Source: Nissolia schottii (lineage: Eukaryota > Streptophyta > Magnoliopsida > Fabales > Fabaceae). Taken from it: 64,000 nucleotides of DNA. The notes under the pieces are model-generated. The model searched no databases, was not told the DNA's origin, and saw only the letters and a list, made by a program, of their open reading frames with translations. Positions 51,770 to 63,443 of this stretch are shown here, piece after piece (the stretch's first letter is position 1; each line of letters begins with the position of its first letter). Where the stretch lies: contig QANU01006828.1 in assembly GCA_003254905.1 (NCBI GenBank), positions 1,121,886 through 1,185,885 on the forward strand. The letters are read 5' to 3'. The translations under genes were made by a program, and so were the position numbers.

Positions 51770-51851
51770 TCAAACAGAGTCCGATAAAGTCATAACAGAG
51801 TCCGATAAAGTCATTGGGAGCACGCTAATTAGCGGATCCATCGGAGTCGAA

Positions 51852-52020
51852 GTTTAAATCATAGTTATTAAACCTGATCCAGCCCAGCCGACCAAGAACC
51901 AGTACAAGTGAATTTTGAAAATAATTCTAAAACACTCACTAGCATGGCTTGAGCTCAAGTCATCAAGGTTCTATGTGTGCTCTACTACCAAAGAGCTACT
52001 CTTCTTCTTGCTATATAATG

Positions 52021-52056
<36 letters not shown>

Positions 52057-52395
52057 TATATTTATTAAAATTTAATTGTATTTTTATATATATAATTTCA
52101 TAAAACTAAGAGTTTAAATTATTTTAGATCAAAAACGTTAAATCATATAGATATTCATATATAATAATTTAAAATAAATAAATCTATTTAATTAGTATTA
52201 GGCTATTAGTATAAGGTTTTAATAATTATATATATTATATGTTTATTTCAATTAAATTTTAATTTAAATATATTTATTTAATTAAATCTAGTTCAGCGAG
52301 TGACCCAGTGATCTATTGGTTGAATCAGTGACCTAGTGACTCGACGGAGTGGCCGAGTCAACTACCGAACCGCGCTTAATAACTATGGTCTAAAT
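51852..52395. mobile_element. hAT-like MITE
   Basis: The left end CATAGTTATTAA (51860-51871) pairs exactly with the inverted right end TTAATAACTATG (52376-52387). Flanks GTTTAAAT and GTCTAAAT are an 8-bp target duplication with one mismatch, the hAT size. Both subterminal regions are GC-richer (CCAGCCCAGCCGACC; GTGGCCGAGT region), around an AT-rich centre with (TA)n at 52025-52054. No transposase. Confidence 0.7.
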
Positions 52396-53504
52396 AAGAA
52401 TGAATGGAGAGTTTTCTAAGGCTCAAACATGATATGATTTGCTTGATTCGCATATTGTAATTTGCCGCCTTCATTATTATTACACCTTAAGAGACTGGAG
52501 AATGCAAGGAACAACAAAAGGGATGATATTTACAATACAGAGTTTCCATTAGAGTTTGAAAATGTGGACTACACATGATCATGTTTTCTTTTATATTTAT
52601 CAAATTGGACTAATTAAAATTAACGTACGATTCTTTTTTTTTTTTTAAGTAGTTTTTTCTACCTACCAGTTGAGGAAGGTTCGTGGCATTACACATTGAG
52701 ATTATATACCATAGTAGTTTAGGTGCTCTGGATCAGGATCTGCTCATCAAATTGTGCAACTGCACGGATTTATAATAGATGGATTCATGTATTGTTTTGA
52801 ATATTGTAAATCTTGTATTAATTAGTTAATGATATTATGTTTTACTTTATAAACTTATTTACATATCTCTATCTATATATTCTTAATGGTAGTCGACTTG
52901 GTCTGGATTAGTTGTAGGTGATTAGAAAGAGAAAGAGTAAAATGTGGGGTGAGTGAGATTAAGGGAGTTTGTTATTTATATTTTTTTATACTAATTTAAG
53001 AGTGAACGAGTGGTTTTTAAATGTTTTATTTTTTTATTCTTGAAATTATGTATGGACTTAAAAAACCAATTTTAATACAATTTGTAGAAACTGGAATGAC
53101 AGTTATTTTTAGTATCCCCTTTATATAATATCTAAAATAAATATATAGTATAAAAATGTAGATATTGATGAAAAAGCTAGGAAATGTGTAAACACTTGAC
53201 TGTATATGTCATTCATGCCAATTATAAAAGTTCAAGTATATATAAGCTAAATCAAGAAATTATTTATTTATTTATTCATAAATTAAGCAATTATATTTGT
53301 TAAAAGATAATGTCTGATTTGGAATTTGGAACAAAATAATCTGATAAAATCTAATTTAATCTCGTATTAAAAATCAATCTAGTACTTTAAATTTTAAAAC
53401 AAATGTGAAAAGTTATAACTACAATAATATGACAGATTATTTTTCCGTATGCCTTTTTTTTTGGGAAAAGAATCTGATGTTCCGTATAAACGATAAATAT
53501 TTAT
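52396..53504. other. Intergenic, AT-rich, no gene recognised
   Basis: Nothing beyond homopolymer runs was identified. Confidence 0.45.
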
Positions 53505-53705
53505 ATTTTAGGTTATAGAAAATGACCATTAACTAAAAATTCTTCTTGATTAAAAATTTAAGGATATAGATTATAAAAATGGTCATTAACCCAAAAATTA
53601 TTTTTAACTAAAAAGATAAGGATATAACTAAAAAAAATTGTCACTAATCAAAAGTCTCATTTTAAACAAAAAGATAAGGCTACATGCTGAGAAAAATATC
53701 CACAA
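53505..53705 (+). repeat. Detached copies of the 58-bp satellite monomer
   Basis: Three and a half monomers: GGTTATAGAAAATGACCATT, then GGATATAGATTATAAAAATG, then GGATATAACTAAAAAAAATT with GTCACTAATC, then GGCTACATGCTGAGAAAAAT. They share the GGTYATAG...ATGRYCATTAA...CATTTTTAACTAAAAAGATAA layout with the array at 27-29.4 kb, but as single monomers and not as trimers. Confidence 0.7.
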
Positions 53706-54785
53706 ACAAAAAAAACCATTAAATTATATAAGCACATTTTAAATCATTATTTTTTATCAATTGAGTTTGGTTACTTGCCCCAAATTTAAATACACTTCTA
53801 AAAATGTGTTTAACCACATTTTTCATAACCTATACCTATATTTTTAGTTAAACTTTATAGTTGTGGTTAAACTACTTAAACATATTTTTAAAAATAAAAC
53901 TAAACATGTCAAATATATTATCGTCACTTTCTCTCGTCCTTTATCGCAACCCCTTTATCGCATTACACAAATTGCTTGTTTGTTTAATTGATTAACCAAC
54001 AAGGGGAACCCATCCTTCCACTTTATTTCTATCATTTTACCTGCAAGTTCCTAAACTGGGTGCATTTTTGGACAACGTTTCTTTAATTAGCGCCTGCTGC
54101 ACGTAACATGACATAGCTAGCTACCTGAGCACCGATCGATGTCGGTGTAGCTGGGCATCATCGTATTGCTGCGGGTTTCAAAAGCCAACATTTTTATTAC
54201 GATGGTATTTTAGACATTTTATTTTAGATTTTAAGGTTTCTGAACATATAGGTCATAATGTAAATTTTAAAAAACAAAATAAAATTAGGTATTTCCAATT
54301 TTTTTAAATATAAAATCGAAATATTAAATCTCAATTTTTGTGCATCAATCTTTTTTCAGGTAAGTATGGTAAATTCTATCATTAGAAACTCCGACGAAAT
54401 ACTACCAAAATATCACAAGACTTCATGGCTTTCAAGTTTCAAGCAATTAATTCATCCCTATGTACAGAAAGGCTACATCAAAATACTAGTTACTGACATC
54501 ACTCCACGCAAACCCCCACATGACCACACAGACCATATATGCATACGGAAATTCTTGCAATCCATGATGCCATATATATTGAACTCCCAATAGTATTTCC
54601 ATCATGAAACCACCGAAATTTTAATAAGCATTGAACATGGCCACCCATTTCCAATAGCTTCTATAAATTCCACTCCCCCAAAACTAGGGTATGAGAAAAA
54701 CTGCCCCCACCAATTAGCTCACCAATTTGAAATTTATGGCTGGCACTCACCCTAGTATTCATCTCCTCTTCCTTTGCTATCAATA
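53706..54785. other. Intergenic, no gene recognised
   Basis: An open frame at 54366-54593 has even composition but no recognised domain, splice context or upstream signals, so I do not call it. Confidence 0.4.
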
Positions 54786-55000
54786 CTTTCCTTTTATTGA
54801 TTTTTTTTAGGTTGTCTGCCCGGTATCCAAGGCTTAACCTTGACTAATCCGAGTCGACCCAGGTCGCGCACCTACTATGGCAGGTGAGTCTCCCAGCGGG
54901 GATAATTGCGTACACAAGGTCTCGAACTCAGAACCTTGCTTAAGCTATACCAAGCCGCTTACCACTTGGACCAACTCTCATTGGTTTTCCTTTTATTGAT
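54786..55000 (-). mobile_element. tRNA-derived SINE with perfect target duplication
   Basis: On the minus strand the body (54985-54802, 184 bp) has box A TGGTCCAAGTGGTAAG, then box B GAGTTCGAGACC, and ends in an A run (CAACCTAAAAAAAA). The flanks TTTCCTTTTATTGAT (54787-54801 and 54986-55000) are identical, the signature of LINE-type insertion. Confidence 0.88.
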
Positions 55001-56057
55001 ATGATAATATATAATTATGATCGGACGACAGCGTAAAATTTTCTATATAAATTTGTGTTAAAATTAATCTCACACATTACTGCTCGTGTGTCAAAAGCGT
55101 GTTTGGTGTGTCACGCATAGCATACATTCTAAGGTCTCGAGATATTAGAATTTTTAGCTCACTCATATACATTTACACATTGTGATGTTCACTCCTTTTT
55201 TTCTTTTTGTTCCTTTTTCTTCCTTCTTTGTTCTCTTTCTAAATTAGCATGTTATGTCTCAACAGTTTTTTTTTCCTGCACATCTGAATTTGATATTACA
55301 CCTGAAAGCATGATCACAAAGTTATTCAATTGAGTCATGGCTTAATGAATTACATCAAGAGACATTATTCACTAGAATTACAAGAAACCGTATTTGGTAT
55401 GTACATAAATCACTAGCTACCTATATTTACATTGCTATTTGTATCATTTTGTAGAAATATTTAAGAGATATTTTGAAGTCTCTCTTAAACAATGATTGAG
55501 ACACATCAAGATGTTAAAAATATGGTACAAATTAATAACATTATTTTAAGAAATGACGTCTTGAATTTGTCATTTTAGCAAATGATACATACAAGGTAAT
55601 TAGCTGAAACTATCCTTGAGGCTTCTTGAAATTATACCCACTTAAAAGTATGTGCAAAAATGTATTTGATATCATTTTTTATTGTGACTATTTACCAACT
55701 GGGGAAAAAAAATAGGTTAGATTAGGCTTTGGTTCAAGCGGGTCTAACCTGCATACCAAACATGCAACTTGAGCCTGACTTATTAGCCTAATGTAAGCTT
55801 CTTTTTGAGGCTTAGTTTGGCCTTTCTATAAGCCTTGTCTGACATGCAAGCCTATTTAGAAGCCTATGTGACTAAGGAATTTAAATAGGCCGAAAGTTTA
55901 TGCCTAAATAGCTCAAAAAAATCTACTTTTAAATAAAGGCTTCCAAAATATTTTAATAAGCCTATTTCTACATTGACATTAATTAATTCCCAACAATTTG
56001 GAAAATTCAAAAGGCCTTATGAAAATAAAAATATATTATAATATAAATTATTTATTT

Positions 56058-56100
<43 letters not shown>

Positions 56101-56620
56101 TAACTAGGTCGACTCGTTAGGCGTCGCAGGCTTTTTTCATAACTTGCAACCCTAGTATTTTCAAGTAAAAAAGGTTTTTTAAAAAGCCTGAGTGTAATGT
56201 AAGTTCAGTTAAGGGTTTTCAACCACCCGCTTAGCCTATTTTCATCTAATGATCTATTAAGTTGTTATTTTTATTTTCTGCGTTTTTTGTTTTTAAAATT
56301 TAATAACGAAGATAATAAAATTCTATTTCTTGTTTTCATTTCATATTTTCATTATTTCTTTCACGAAGTTATAAAAACAGGAATCATTCTAATTACGTGC
56401 CTTCTTTCTTTCAAATCCAATAATTAAAAGTATGAATTCAAGCAGATGCTAAACTTTTCACATGCTCAATAAGGTGGAGTAGAACTTAAATTTAAGAGAA
56501 CGTTGTCCTAATTGCTCAATAATATCATTAAACCATCATCAATGTTGCATTAACAATACATAGCAAAGGTTAAATAATGTTGACTTGTAAGACGAGGTTC
56601 ACTTGTTCCCCCTCCTTTTG
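55001..56620. other. Intergenic with (AAT)n and a hAT-like relic
   Basis: A perfect AAT run covers about 56060-56101. Around it (about 55700-56260) are AGGCTTTTTTCATAACTTGC, ACCCTAG and repeated TAGGCTT/AAGCCT motifs in both orientations, as in an old hAT-type MITE, but ends could not be fixed. No gene. Confidence 0.35.
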
Positions 56621-56627
56621 CACAGCC

Positions 56628-56636
56628 TATATAATA
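56628..56636 (+). promoter_or_regulatory. TATA box of HKT1
   Basis: TATATAATA lies 88 bases before the ATG at 56724. A second TATA-like ATAAATAG lies closer to the start (about 56664). Confidence 0.45.
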
Positions 56637-56723
56637 CAGAAGTTTCCTTGGCAATATTGGTTTATAAATAGCTTTCCAAGGCCAAGCCTGTGTGTTGTTG
56701 AATGAAAACAAACAAAGACAAGA

Positions 56724-59154
56724 ATGAAGAGGTTTCCCTTGTTTGGTAAAAAGCCACATCCCCTCCATGTCAACCCCTTCTACATTCACCTCTGCTATTT
56801 CATCATCCTGTCTCTGTTTGGGTTCCTAGGCCTCAAGGTCTCAAAGGCAAGAGCCCCTGTCAGCCCCAAGGACCTTGATCTCTTGTACACGTCGGTCTCC
56901 GCCTCCACAGTCTCCAGCATGACCGCCCTCGAAATGGAGGCCTTCTCCAATTCCCAACTCATCCTCTTAACCTTTCTCATGCTGCTCAGCGGCGAGGTCT
57001 TCACTTCCATGCTCCAACTTTTGTTCGCTAGGTTCACCCAAAATCACAAACAGGTCCCAAATGGCACGTTGGCGCCCTTTGATGATAAACTCAAATATAA
57101 CTCTCTTAGGTATCTGAGTCGCGTGGTATTTGGTTACCTTCTGGTAGCTAATCTCGTTGGCTCTATTCTGGCCTCTCTGTACGTGAGCTTCACACCGAGT
57201 GCTAGACAAGTGCTGAGAAACAAAGGCATAAAAGTATCAACATTCTCTGCTTTTACCGTAGCTTCCAGTTTCGCGAGCTGCGGTTATGTCCCCACAAACG
57301 AGAACATGATGGTCTTCAAGAAGAATTCAGGCCTCCTTGTATTAGTCCTTCCACATGTCTTTCTCGGCAACACTCTGTACCCGCCGTGTCTGAGGCTGGC
57401 CATTTGGGTCACGAGAAAGGTCACCAGAAGAGAGGAATTCTCTTATTTGCTTAACAATTCGAAGGAGATGGGTTACGCCCATTTGCTCTCTGGCATTCGC
57501 TGCTGGCTGCTTGCGGCCACCGTGTTGGTGTTCACTTTGGTACAATTTGTGGTGTTTTGTTGTATGGAGTGGAACTCGCAGGACATGGAGGGTCTCAGTC
57601 TGTATCAGAAACTAGTTGCGGCTTTGTTTCAAGTTGCCAATTCTAGACACGCCGGTGAATCTGCTTTCGATCTCTCCTCGATCTCTTCTCCCCTGTTGGT
57701 GCTCTTTGTTCTCATGATGTAAGTTTGTTTGTTTGTTTTCCTCTTCATCATCAGCCCCGTGATGGGTGTGACTCGTCGTGACATATGCATCCGCATCATT
57801 TCTTGTCAAATTTCCTAAATTAAGGAAACCAAAAGCTACAAGCCTTTCTGCTTTTCTCCTTCATTCAAATGAGGTCATCTCACGGAACGTTGGGAATATA
57901 TTCATAGAATTTGACAACTCTAGACCAAAATTCCGAGAAACGATTGACCGCACATGTAAAAAAAAAATGAGCGTGATACTAAAGCAATAAGAATTTTATT
58001 AGTATAAATTATCCTGAACTTCAATTCCCTTTCTATAAAAGAAATGCTTAGTTTTACTTTTTTCTTTCATTGTTTTTTCTTTTAACAGGTACCTCCCACC
58101 TTATACGACATTTTTACCTATAAGGGATCACTACGAAAATGGTGGGAAGAGAGACAAAAGAAGCTTAGTGGACTGTCTTGTACTCTCTCAACTCTCTTAC
58201 TTGGTTATTTTCATTATTCTCATATGCATCACTGAGAGCAGAAGCTTAAGAGAGGATCCCCTCAACTTTAATGTGTTCAACATCACCATAGAAGTCATCA
58301 GGCACGTAACTTGATTTTTTGATACTAGGCACACAACTTTCTTGTGCCTTTTACCAATCCACACATTGATTTTTTGCACATGATATCATTTTTATGTGTC
58401 ATGCATATTATTATCACATTATTACATAATAATAATGATATATTATCATTCTTTATTATCACGTAATACCTGTTGATCATTAATCGTTCATAAATGATAC
58501 CGCTTAATTGTAGAGACTAAATTTAATTTAATTACTAGGATTTAATGTAACGTGTTTTAATTATACTATTATAGTAAGAAGATATTATTATATGAGTAAT
58601 ATATAGTAACTTTTATGATAGTTAATAAAAGAGTCAAACACTTTTAACAATGTAATAATATATGATTGAATGATGGTGGGAAAATTAAATCCAAAATTAT
58701 AAATATAATGTAAATTAACCTCTAGAGCTACATTTATCTTTGCAAGTTGTTGAACGGAATGAGCTGATATAACATATTTATATATCCATTAGTTAATAAT
58801 CATGTCACATCAATATCATTATGTAAAGTAAATTATGGCAAAATTTGTGGCTCTCTACTATTTTTCTTTCATTTATGCAAATACAAGTGATAAATAAAAG
58901 AGAATTAGTGATTAATAACAATGCAATCTTATATCTTTTTGTATAAACTGTGCAGTGCATATGGGAACGTAGGGTTCTCAATGGGGTATAGCTGCGCAAG
59001 GCAATTGAGACCCAATGATACATGTAAAGATTCGTGGGTTGGATTTTCAGGAAGGTGGAGTAACAAAGGCAAGTTCATCCTTATTCTTGTCATGTTCGTT
59101 GGGAGGCTCAAGAAATTCAATATGAAAGGTGGTAAAGCATGGGAGCTGTCCTAG
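56724..59154 (+). CDS. HKT1: HKT1-type sodium transporter (class I)
   Basis: This is a plasma-membrane Na+ transporter of the Trk/Ktr/HKT superfamily. In plants class I members unload sodium from the xylem and protect shoots from salt. Exons 56724-57718, 58089-58301 and 58956-59154 join in frame to 468 aa, somewhat shorter than the Arabidopsis protein. The four pore loops are visible: [11 protein letters not shown] with Ser65 at the filter position that is Gly in K+-permeable class [24 protein letters not shown]; and [45 protein letters not shown] and the end [17 protein letters not shown] are also typical. Intron 2 must start with GC (ATCAG/GCACGT), because the nearby GT would break the frame. 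A CACTA-like end lies 3 bases after the stop codon. Confidence 0.93.
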
Positions 59155-59157
59155 AAA

Positions 59158-59340
59158 CACTACGAGAAATTCACCGTTTAGCGGCGATTTAATGTAGTTT
59201 TAATAACAATTTTAAACTGCCGTTAAACCATTTATCGGTCATTGATTTTACTTTATAAAGTTTAAACATTTTATAAAACATAAAATTAACGACCGATTAT
59301 GTTAACTTGAAGCCCATACTAAATATACTCTAGGAGCATA
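59158..59340 (+). mobile_element. CACTA-type terminus just after the HKT1 stop codon
   Basis: CACTACGAGAAATTCACCG is followed by TTTAGCGGCGATTT and inward motifs TTAAACTGCCGTTAAACC and TCGGTCATTG/ACGACCGAT, the layout of a CACTA end with subterminal repeats. The opposite end is not certain; CCAGTAGTG at about 61506-61514 is one candidate. Confidence 0.45.
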
Positions 59341-59461
59341 TAAGAATTTATTTGTGCACATGAGACGGATTAATTATGCATATGTGTGTTGGGGGCACAC
59401 TTCTTGGGGTTACTGATGCATTAAGAAGATTTTGATTTGCATTAGTGGAGGAGGCTTGACT

Positions 59462-59689
59462 TTCCATTTGGAGTAATGCTATTTATATAATCCAAAAACA
59501 TCTAATTGCATTTAATTAAATAGAGAAATAAATATTATTAAATACATAAATGAGTAATATTAAATATGTGTGTCTATACACGTAAAAATGTTCAATGATA
59601 ACGTTTATTTTTTTAATATTTGTTTATTTATCTGATTGGATGCAATTGGTTATTTTTAAGCTGTATAGATAGCATTACTGTTCCATTTG
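59462..59689. mobile_element. Mutator-like MITE with perfect 9-bp target duplication
   Basis: The body is 59471-59680 (210 bp) with termini GAGTAATGCTATTTATA and, inverted, CAGTAATGCTATCTATA. TTCCATTTG stands on both sides (59462-59470 and 59681-59689). A 9-bp duplication is the Mutator size. The AT-rich interior has no coding frame. Confidence 0.82.
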
Positions 59690-61959
59690 ATACTGGGCTC
59701 ATCATGCTACAGAAGAGGACATCTTGAGCTTCATGGAGATAGACTTTGCTAGCCAACTAAGCGACGAAGAAACGAAAGTTTTAAGAAAAGTAGTTCTTGG
59801 GATATAACTTTTATTGTTACATGTATAAATTGTACTAATTAATAAAAATAAAATTAATTTTACTGAACTGCTCGTGTAAAAAAAATAAAAAATTATTATC
59901 ATTTAATTATATGTTATCACATTAATAAAATTGTTTGCCTCAAATATTTATTACCTCCTTCAATGGAGTTGCATGGTTTATCCTCTCCGTGACTTCCACT
60001 AGGGTTTGAAATAAGTGCCAAACTTAAGAAATCCTCTAACAAAAAGCAGAATGAATATGAAAAATAAAGTGAGAGTGAGAATTACATACAAAATTAAAGA
60101 GATAGAAAGTGGTAGTTGAAATAAGAAATTGGGAGTGGGCAATTATTTTTGTGAGAAAACAAAAAATAAAATAAAAGTTGAGTAACATTAAGAAAAAACA
60201 GAAGAAAAATTTTGGACAGCAATGACAGTAATTATGAAGAATCTCCTCCGTGTAATGGTATAGATGTACAAATAATTAATTGTAATACAAGGCATAAATT
60301 AAGTCGTCTCTCAAGAATCCTAAATGCAGATTTAATCAAATCAAGAAGAGAAAGGATGTAGGGAGGGAGAACTACTTGATTACCATTATTTGATTTCCGA
60401 AGAAAAGGACAAAGGTGGTTTTATGTTCAAGAATTCAAATAAAATAATTAATAGTAATAAAAATCAATAATTAAGACAACTATAAAACATGCATTAAATT
60501 ATAATTAATATTTTTAAATTGAATTTGATCGAGATTTCTACATCAAAGCCAACATTTACTACTAGATGATCACCTAGAAAATTATATACATTCGTTGCTT
60601 TCAAATAACTTAACAACTCCTGCTTTTTTAACCGTAATTGGTTGAGGGATTAAATCAATCTGATAATTTGAATACCAGCCGTCTAAGGGAATCTTTGCGT
60701 GAAACATATGCGCAGAAATATTACGGAGATGGAACGTTCCAATACTATTCTTAATATTTCATATTCTTGATCATGATTTTCATATTCTGGGGCAATCATA
60801 TGCATGGATGATATTCAAATTACACGTGTGTACTATTAATTTGTGGCTGAAAAAAGCATACTAATCCCTCTGGACATTTCTGAAACAATTGTCTCGCATT
60901 ATAATTCATAGCTAAATGTCATCACCTGCCACCACCACCATTATATATCGATAATATTTAAATATGTTTGATGAAAATGCGTATAACTAGCAGCAGTGCG
61001 CGAATAACCATAAATTAAAATCAGATGTGGAGTGACCAACACAGATTTACCTCAATTAAGGGATTGGAATCCAACCCTATCATTGTCGAAGACGGGAAAA
61101 TCTGTTCATGATGGGAAATATTACGGGTATTTATATATATATAATAAAGAATTTTATTCAAATAATTAATAATAATAATTTTTCAAATTTTTTTTAGTGA
61201 ATTTATTACGATAATTATATAATTTTTTATTTTATTTCTTTAACAGTATTATTATGGTACTCATTAACAATTTTTTATGTGTGTGTGTGTGTGGTGACTA
61301 TTCGTAGAGGCTTTAAATCTTTCACACTTTCCTTTGATTATATATATTTGACTTTTAATTTCTATAAAACCATAACATCTTTTTAAACATATATATCATA
61401 TATAATCTGATTGTTTAGGATTTAGAATATAAACTTAAGAGTATCCACAACCACATAATCCTTCTTGTGGTGAGTTACTTGTATATACATCCGCTATCAT
61501 TTACCAGTAGTGGACGTGCAGATTTCATTGCTAAGCAATGCTCCCCATGAAGATGACTTCTTGGTGGTGTGGTCCACTAATATATCCATCTCCACCTCTT
61601 ACTAAGTTAATTTGTGGTGGTTGTTTTCCTTGCTTTTCTTCTTTTTCTTACGTGCCTAGCTGGGAAATAAAATCTACTACTATTTCCTCAAACAAAAACT
61701 TATCAACTCAGAGTACTCTCACTTAAAGCAGTGGGGTCACCTATTTTCTTTAATAAACAATTGTCAATTTTGCTTTACTAATCTTTTAATATATCTTAGT
61801 TTTTTATTTTATTGTTGAGGTGGCTTCATCCAACTTGTTTTAACCTATACATATACGAGAATGATAAACTGAGCTGTTTACAATTTGTTGGATATACGGA
61901 TGATAAAGAGTGTTTTAAATCTACTCTAGTGTATTTTGATTTAGAGAATATTTTGTGTA
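59690..61959. other. Intergenic, AT-rich, no gene recognised
   Basis: Contains a short GT run (about 61277-61293). An open frame at 61538-61726 lies in sequence of ordinary composition, but no domain was seen and I do not call it. Confidence 0.45.
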
Positions 61960-62550
61960 CAACTTAAAATTTTTTAACTTTTGTACAACTCATTCTTTAT
62001 TATATGTGTTTTTTCACCTTTTTTTATTCTTAATATTTTCTCTCTTCTTCCTCAATCTCTCATCATTTTAATCTTATTTTTTATGAATTCAAGAGTTTTC
62101 ATTTTTGTTTTTATTATATTTGTTTATTTTGGTTTTTCAATTGTTTGTCCATGTATGTACGAAAGTTTGTGTATATTTGTTTAAAAGTTTGTGTATGTGA
62201 GCACAAGAGTTTTGTTCTTTGTCTTCATTTTTGTTTTCATTTACATTTTTTTCATATTTTTTGTTTGATTGTTAAAAAGTTTATGCATGTCAGTTCAAAA
62301 GTTTGTGCATATGCTTTAAAATGTTTGTGCATGGTAAAGAGTGAGTTTACGCACTTAAAGTGAGTAGAGAGATGGAGTGAGAGTGCGACAGTTCATATTC
62401 TGGGGTGATCCAATTTGATTTGATTTTGTATTTGAAAAAGTTTGTGCATATGTGTAAAAAAAGTTTGTGCACTCAGTGTCATTGTATAGACCATGGGTTA
62501 GCAACATGGTTGGTAACATTTGGGTTGTACACCTAACATTATTATTTGAT
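61960..62550 (+). repeat. Dispersed repeat, copy C (unknown class)
   Basis: Starts near TTGTACAACTCATTCTTTAT and carries AAAGTTTGTGTATATTTG and AAAGTTTGTGCATATGC units. It ends GGGTTGTACACCTAACATTATT, matching copy A end for end in the same order. Confidence 0.7.
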
Positions 62551-62565
62551 TAGGGCATTACAAGA

Positions 62566-63443
62566 ATTTTGTGGATTAGTGACAGTAAAATTGGTCGCTA
62601 ATCTGTTGTTAAAGAATTAAGGAGATATTAGTGATGGATTAGCAACCAATTTGGTGGTCGCTGTTCTAAAGTTGCTGATTAACTTAGAAAATAATTTGGT
62701 CACTAATCTGTAGTAATTTATTTTAGGAACGAAACTATTAGTCGTTATTCCATAGTTGTTTCATGATGAAAATAGTTTCTTAAATTGTCGCAGATTTACA
62801 AGAAATTATACCGCAGTTAATCCTTCCTGGATTTCTTACAACATTCATTGCAAATTTGTTGTTGATTCGTAGTTAATTCAACACAAATATAACAAATGTC
62901 AAAAAGATTATTTTTAAAAAATAATTATTTTTAATCTTTAAAGATTATTTTTAATCTTTAATGGGTTGGTTATTACTCACATGATTTCAGATTCTCAAGA
63001 CTTTAAGGAGATACGCATGTTGTTTTTTTAAACAAATCAGTTTTGAAAGGAATAGGTCTACATGGGTAAGATGCAATTACAAAAGCAACAACCTAACTAG
63101 TGGAGTGATGCAGTTAATGGGGTTGGACGCAAATTGTCAAACCAGTTGGCGATTTACCTTTAAAAACGTCAAACGAGTTGGCAAATTTTATATCAAGTTG
63201 CTAGACATGTTGGCAACTTTTTGTCAAAATTGGCAAGCAAGTTGGTGCGTTCTTTACAAAATTGCCAAATGTGTTGCAAACTGCCAAATGGTTTGGCGAG
63301 TCCTACACGGTCTTACCACACAAACTTGCCTGCTACGCTATCTGAAATACGTGCAGTCCTGTAAAATATTTTAAAATAAGGATATTTTAGTTATATGTTT
63401 TGGTATCAAGGGTATGATAATTAAAAACCCTTTTTTCTAGTGA
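62566..63443. mobile_element. Possible small CACTA-like element
   Basis: The left end CATTACAAGAATTTTGTGG resembles CACTACAAGAA termini with one change. The inverted right end is CACTAGAAAAAAGGG. Subterminal GGTCGCTAATC, ATTAGCAACC and GGTCACTAATC motifs follow the left end. There is no transposase or clear 3-bp target duplication, so the pairing of the ends is tentative. Confidence 0.4.
63125..63335 (+). repeat. Degenerate tandem repeat around a GTTGGCAA motif
   Basis: About six units of 30-36 bases each contain CAAACCAGTTGGCGA, CAAACGAGTTGGCAA, AGACATGTTGGCAAC, GCAAGCAAGTTGGTG, CCAAATGTGTTGCAAAC or CCAAATGGTTTGGCGAG. This explains the open frame here, which I do not call a gene. Confidence 0.6.

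Noticed and set aside
54366-54593. 75-codon plus-strand frame
   Set aside because: It has an ATG and even composition, but no domain, no splice or promoter context and no match to a family I know.
54802-54985. A functional tRNA gene suggested by A and B boxes
   Set aside because: No cloverleaf anticodon arm or acceptor stem. The A tail and target duplications show a SINE.
58305-58320. Canonical GTAACT donor for HKT1 intron 2
   Set aside because: Using it would add GCAC to the exon and shift the frame before the conserved AYGNVGF pore loop.
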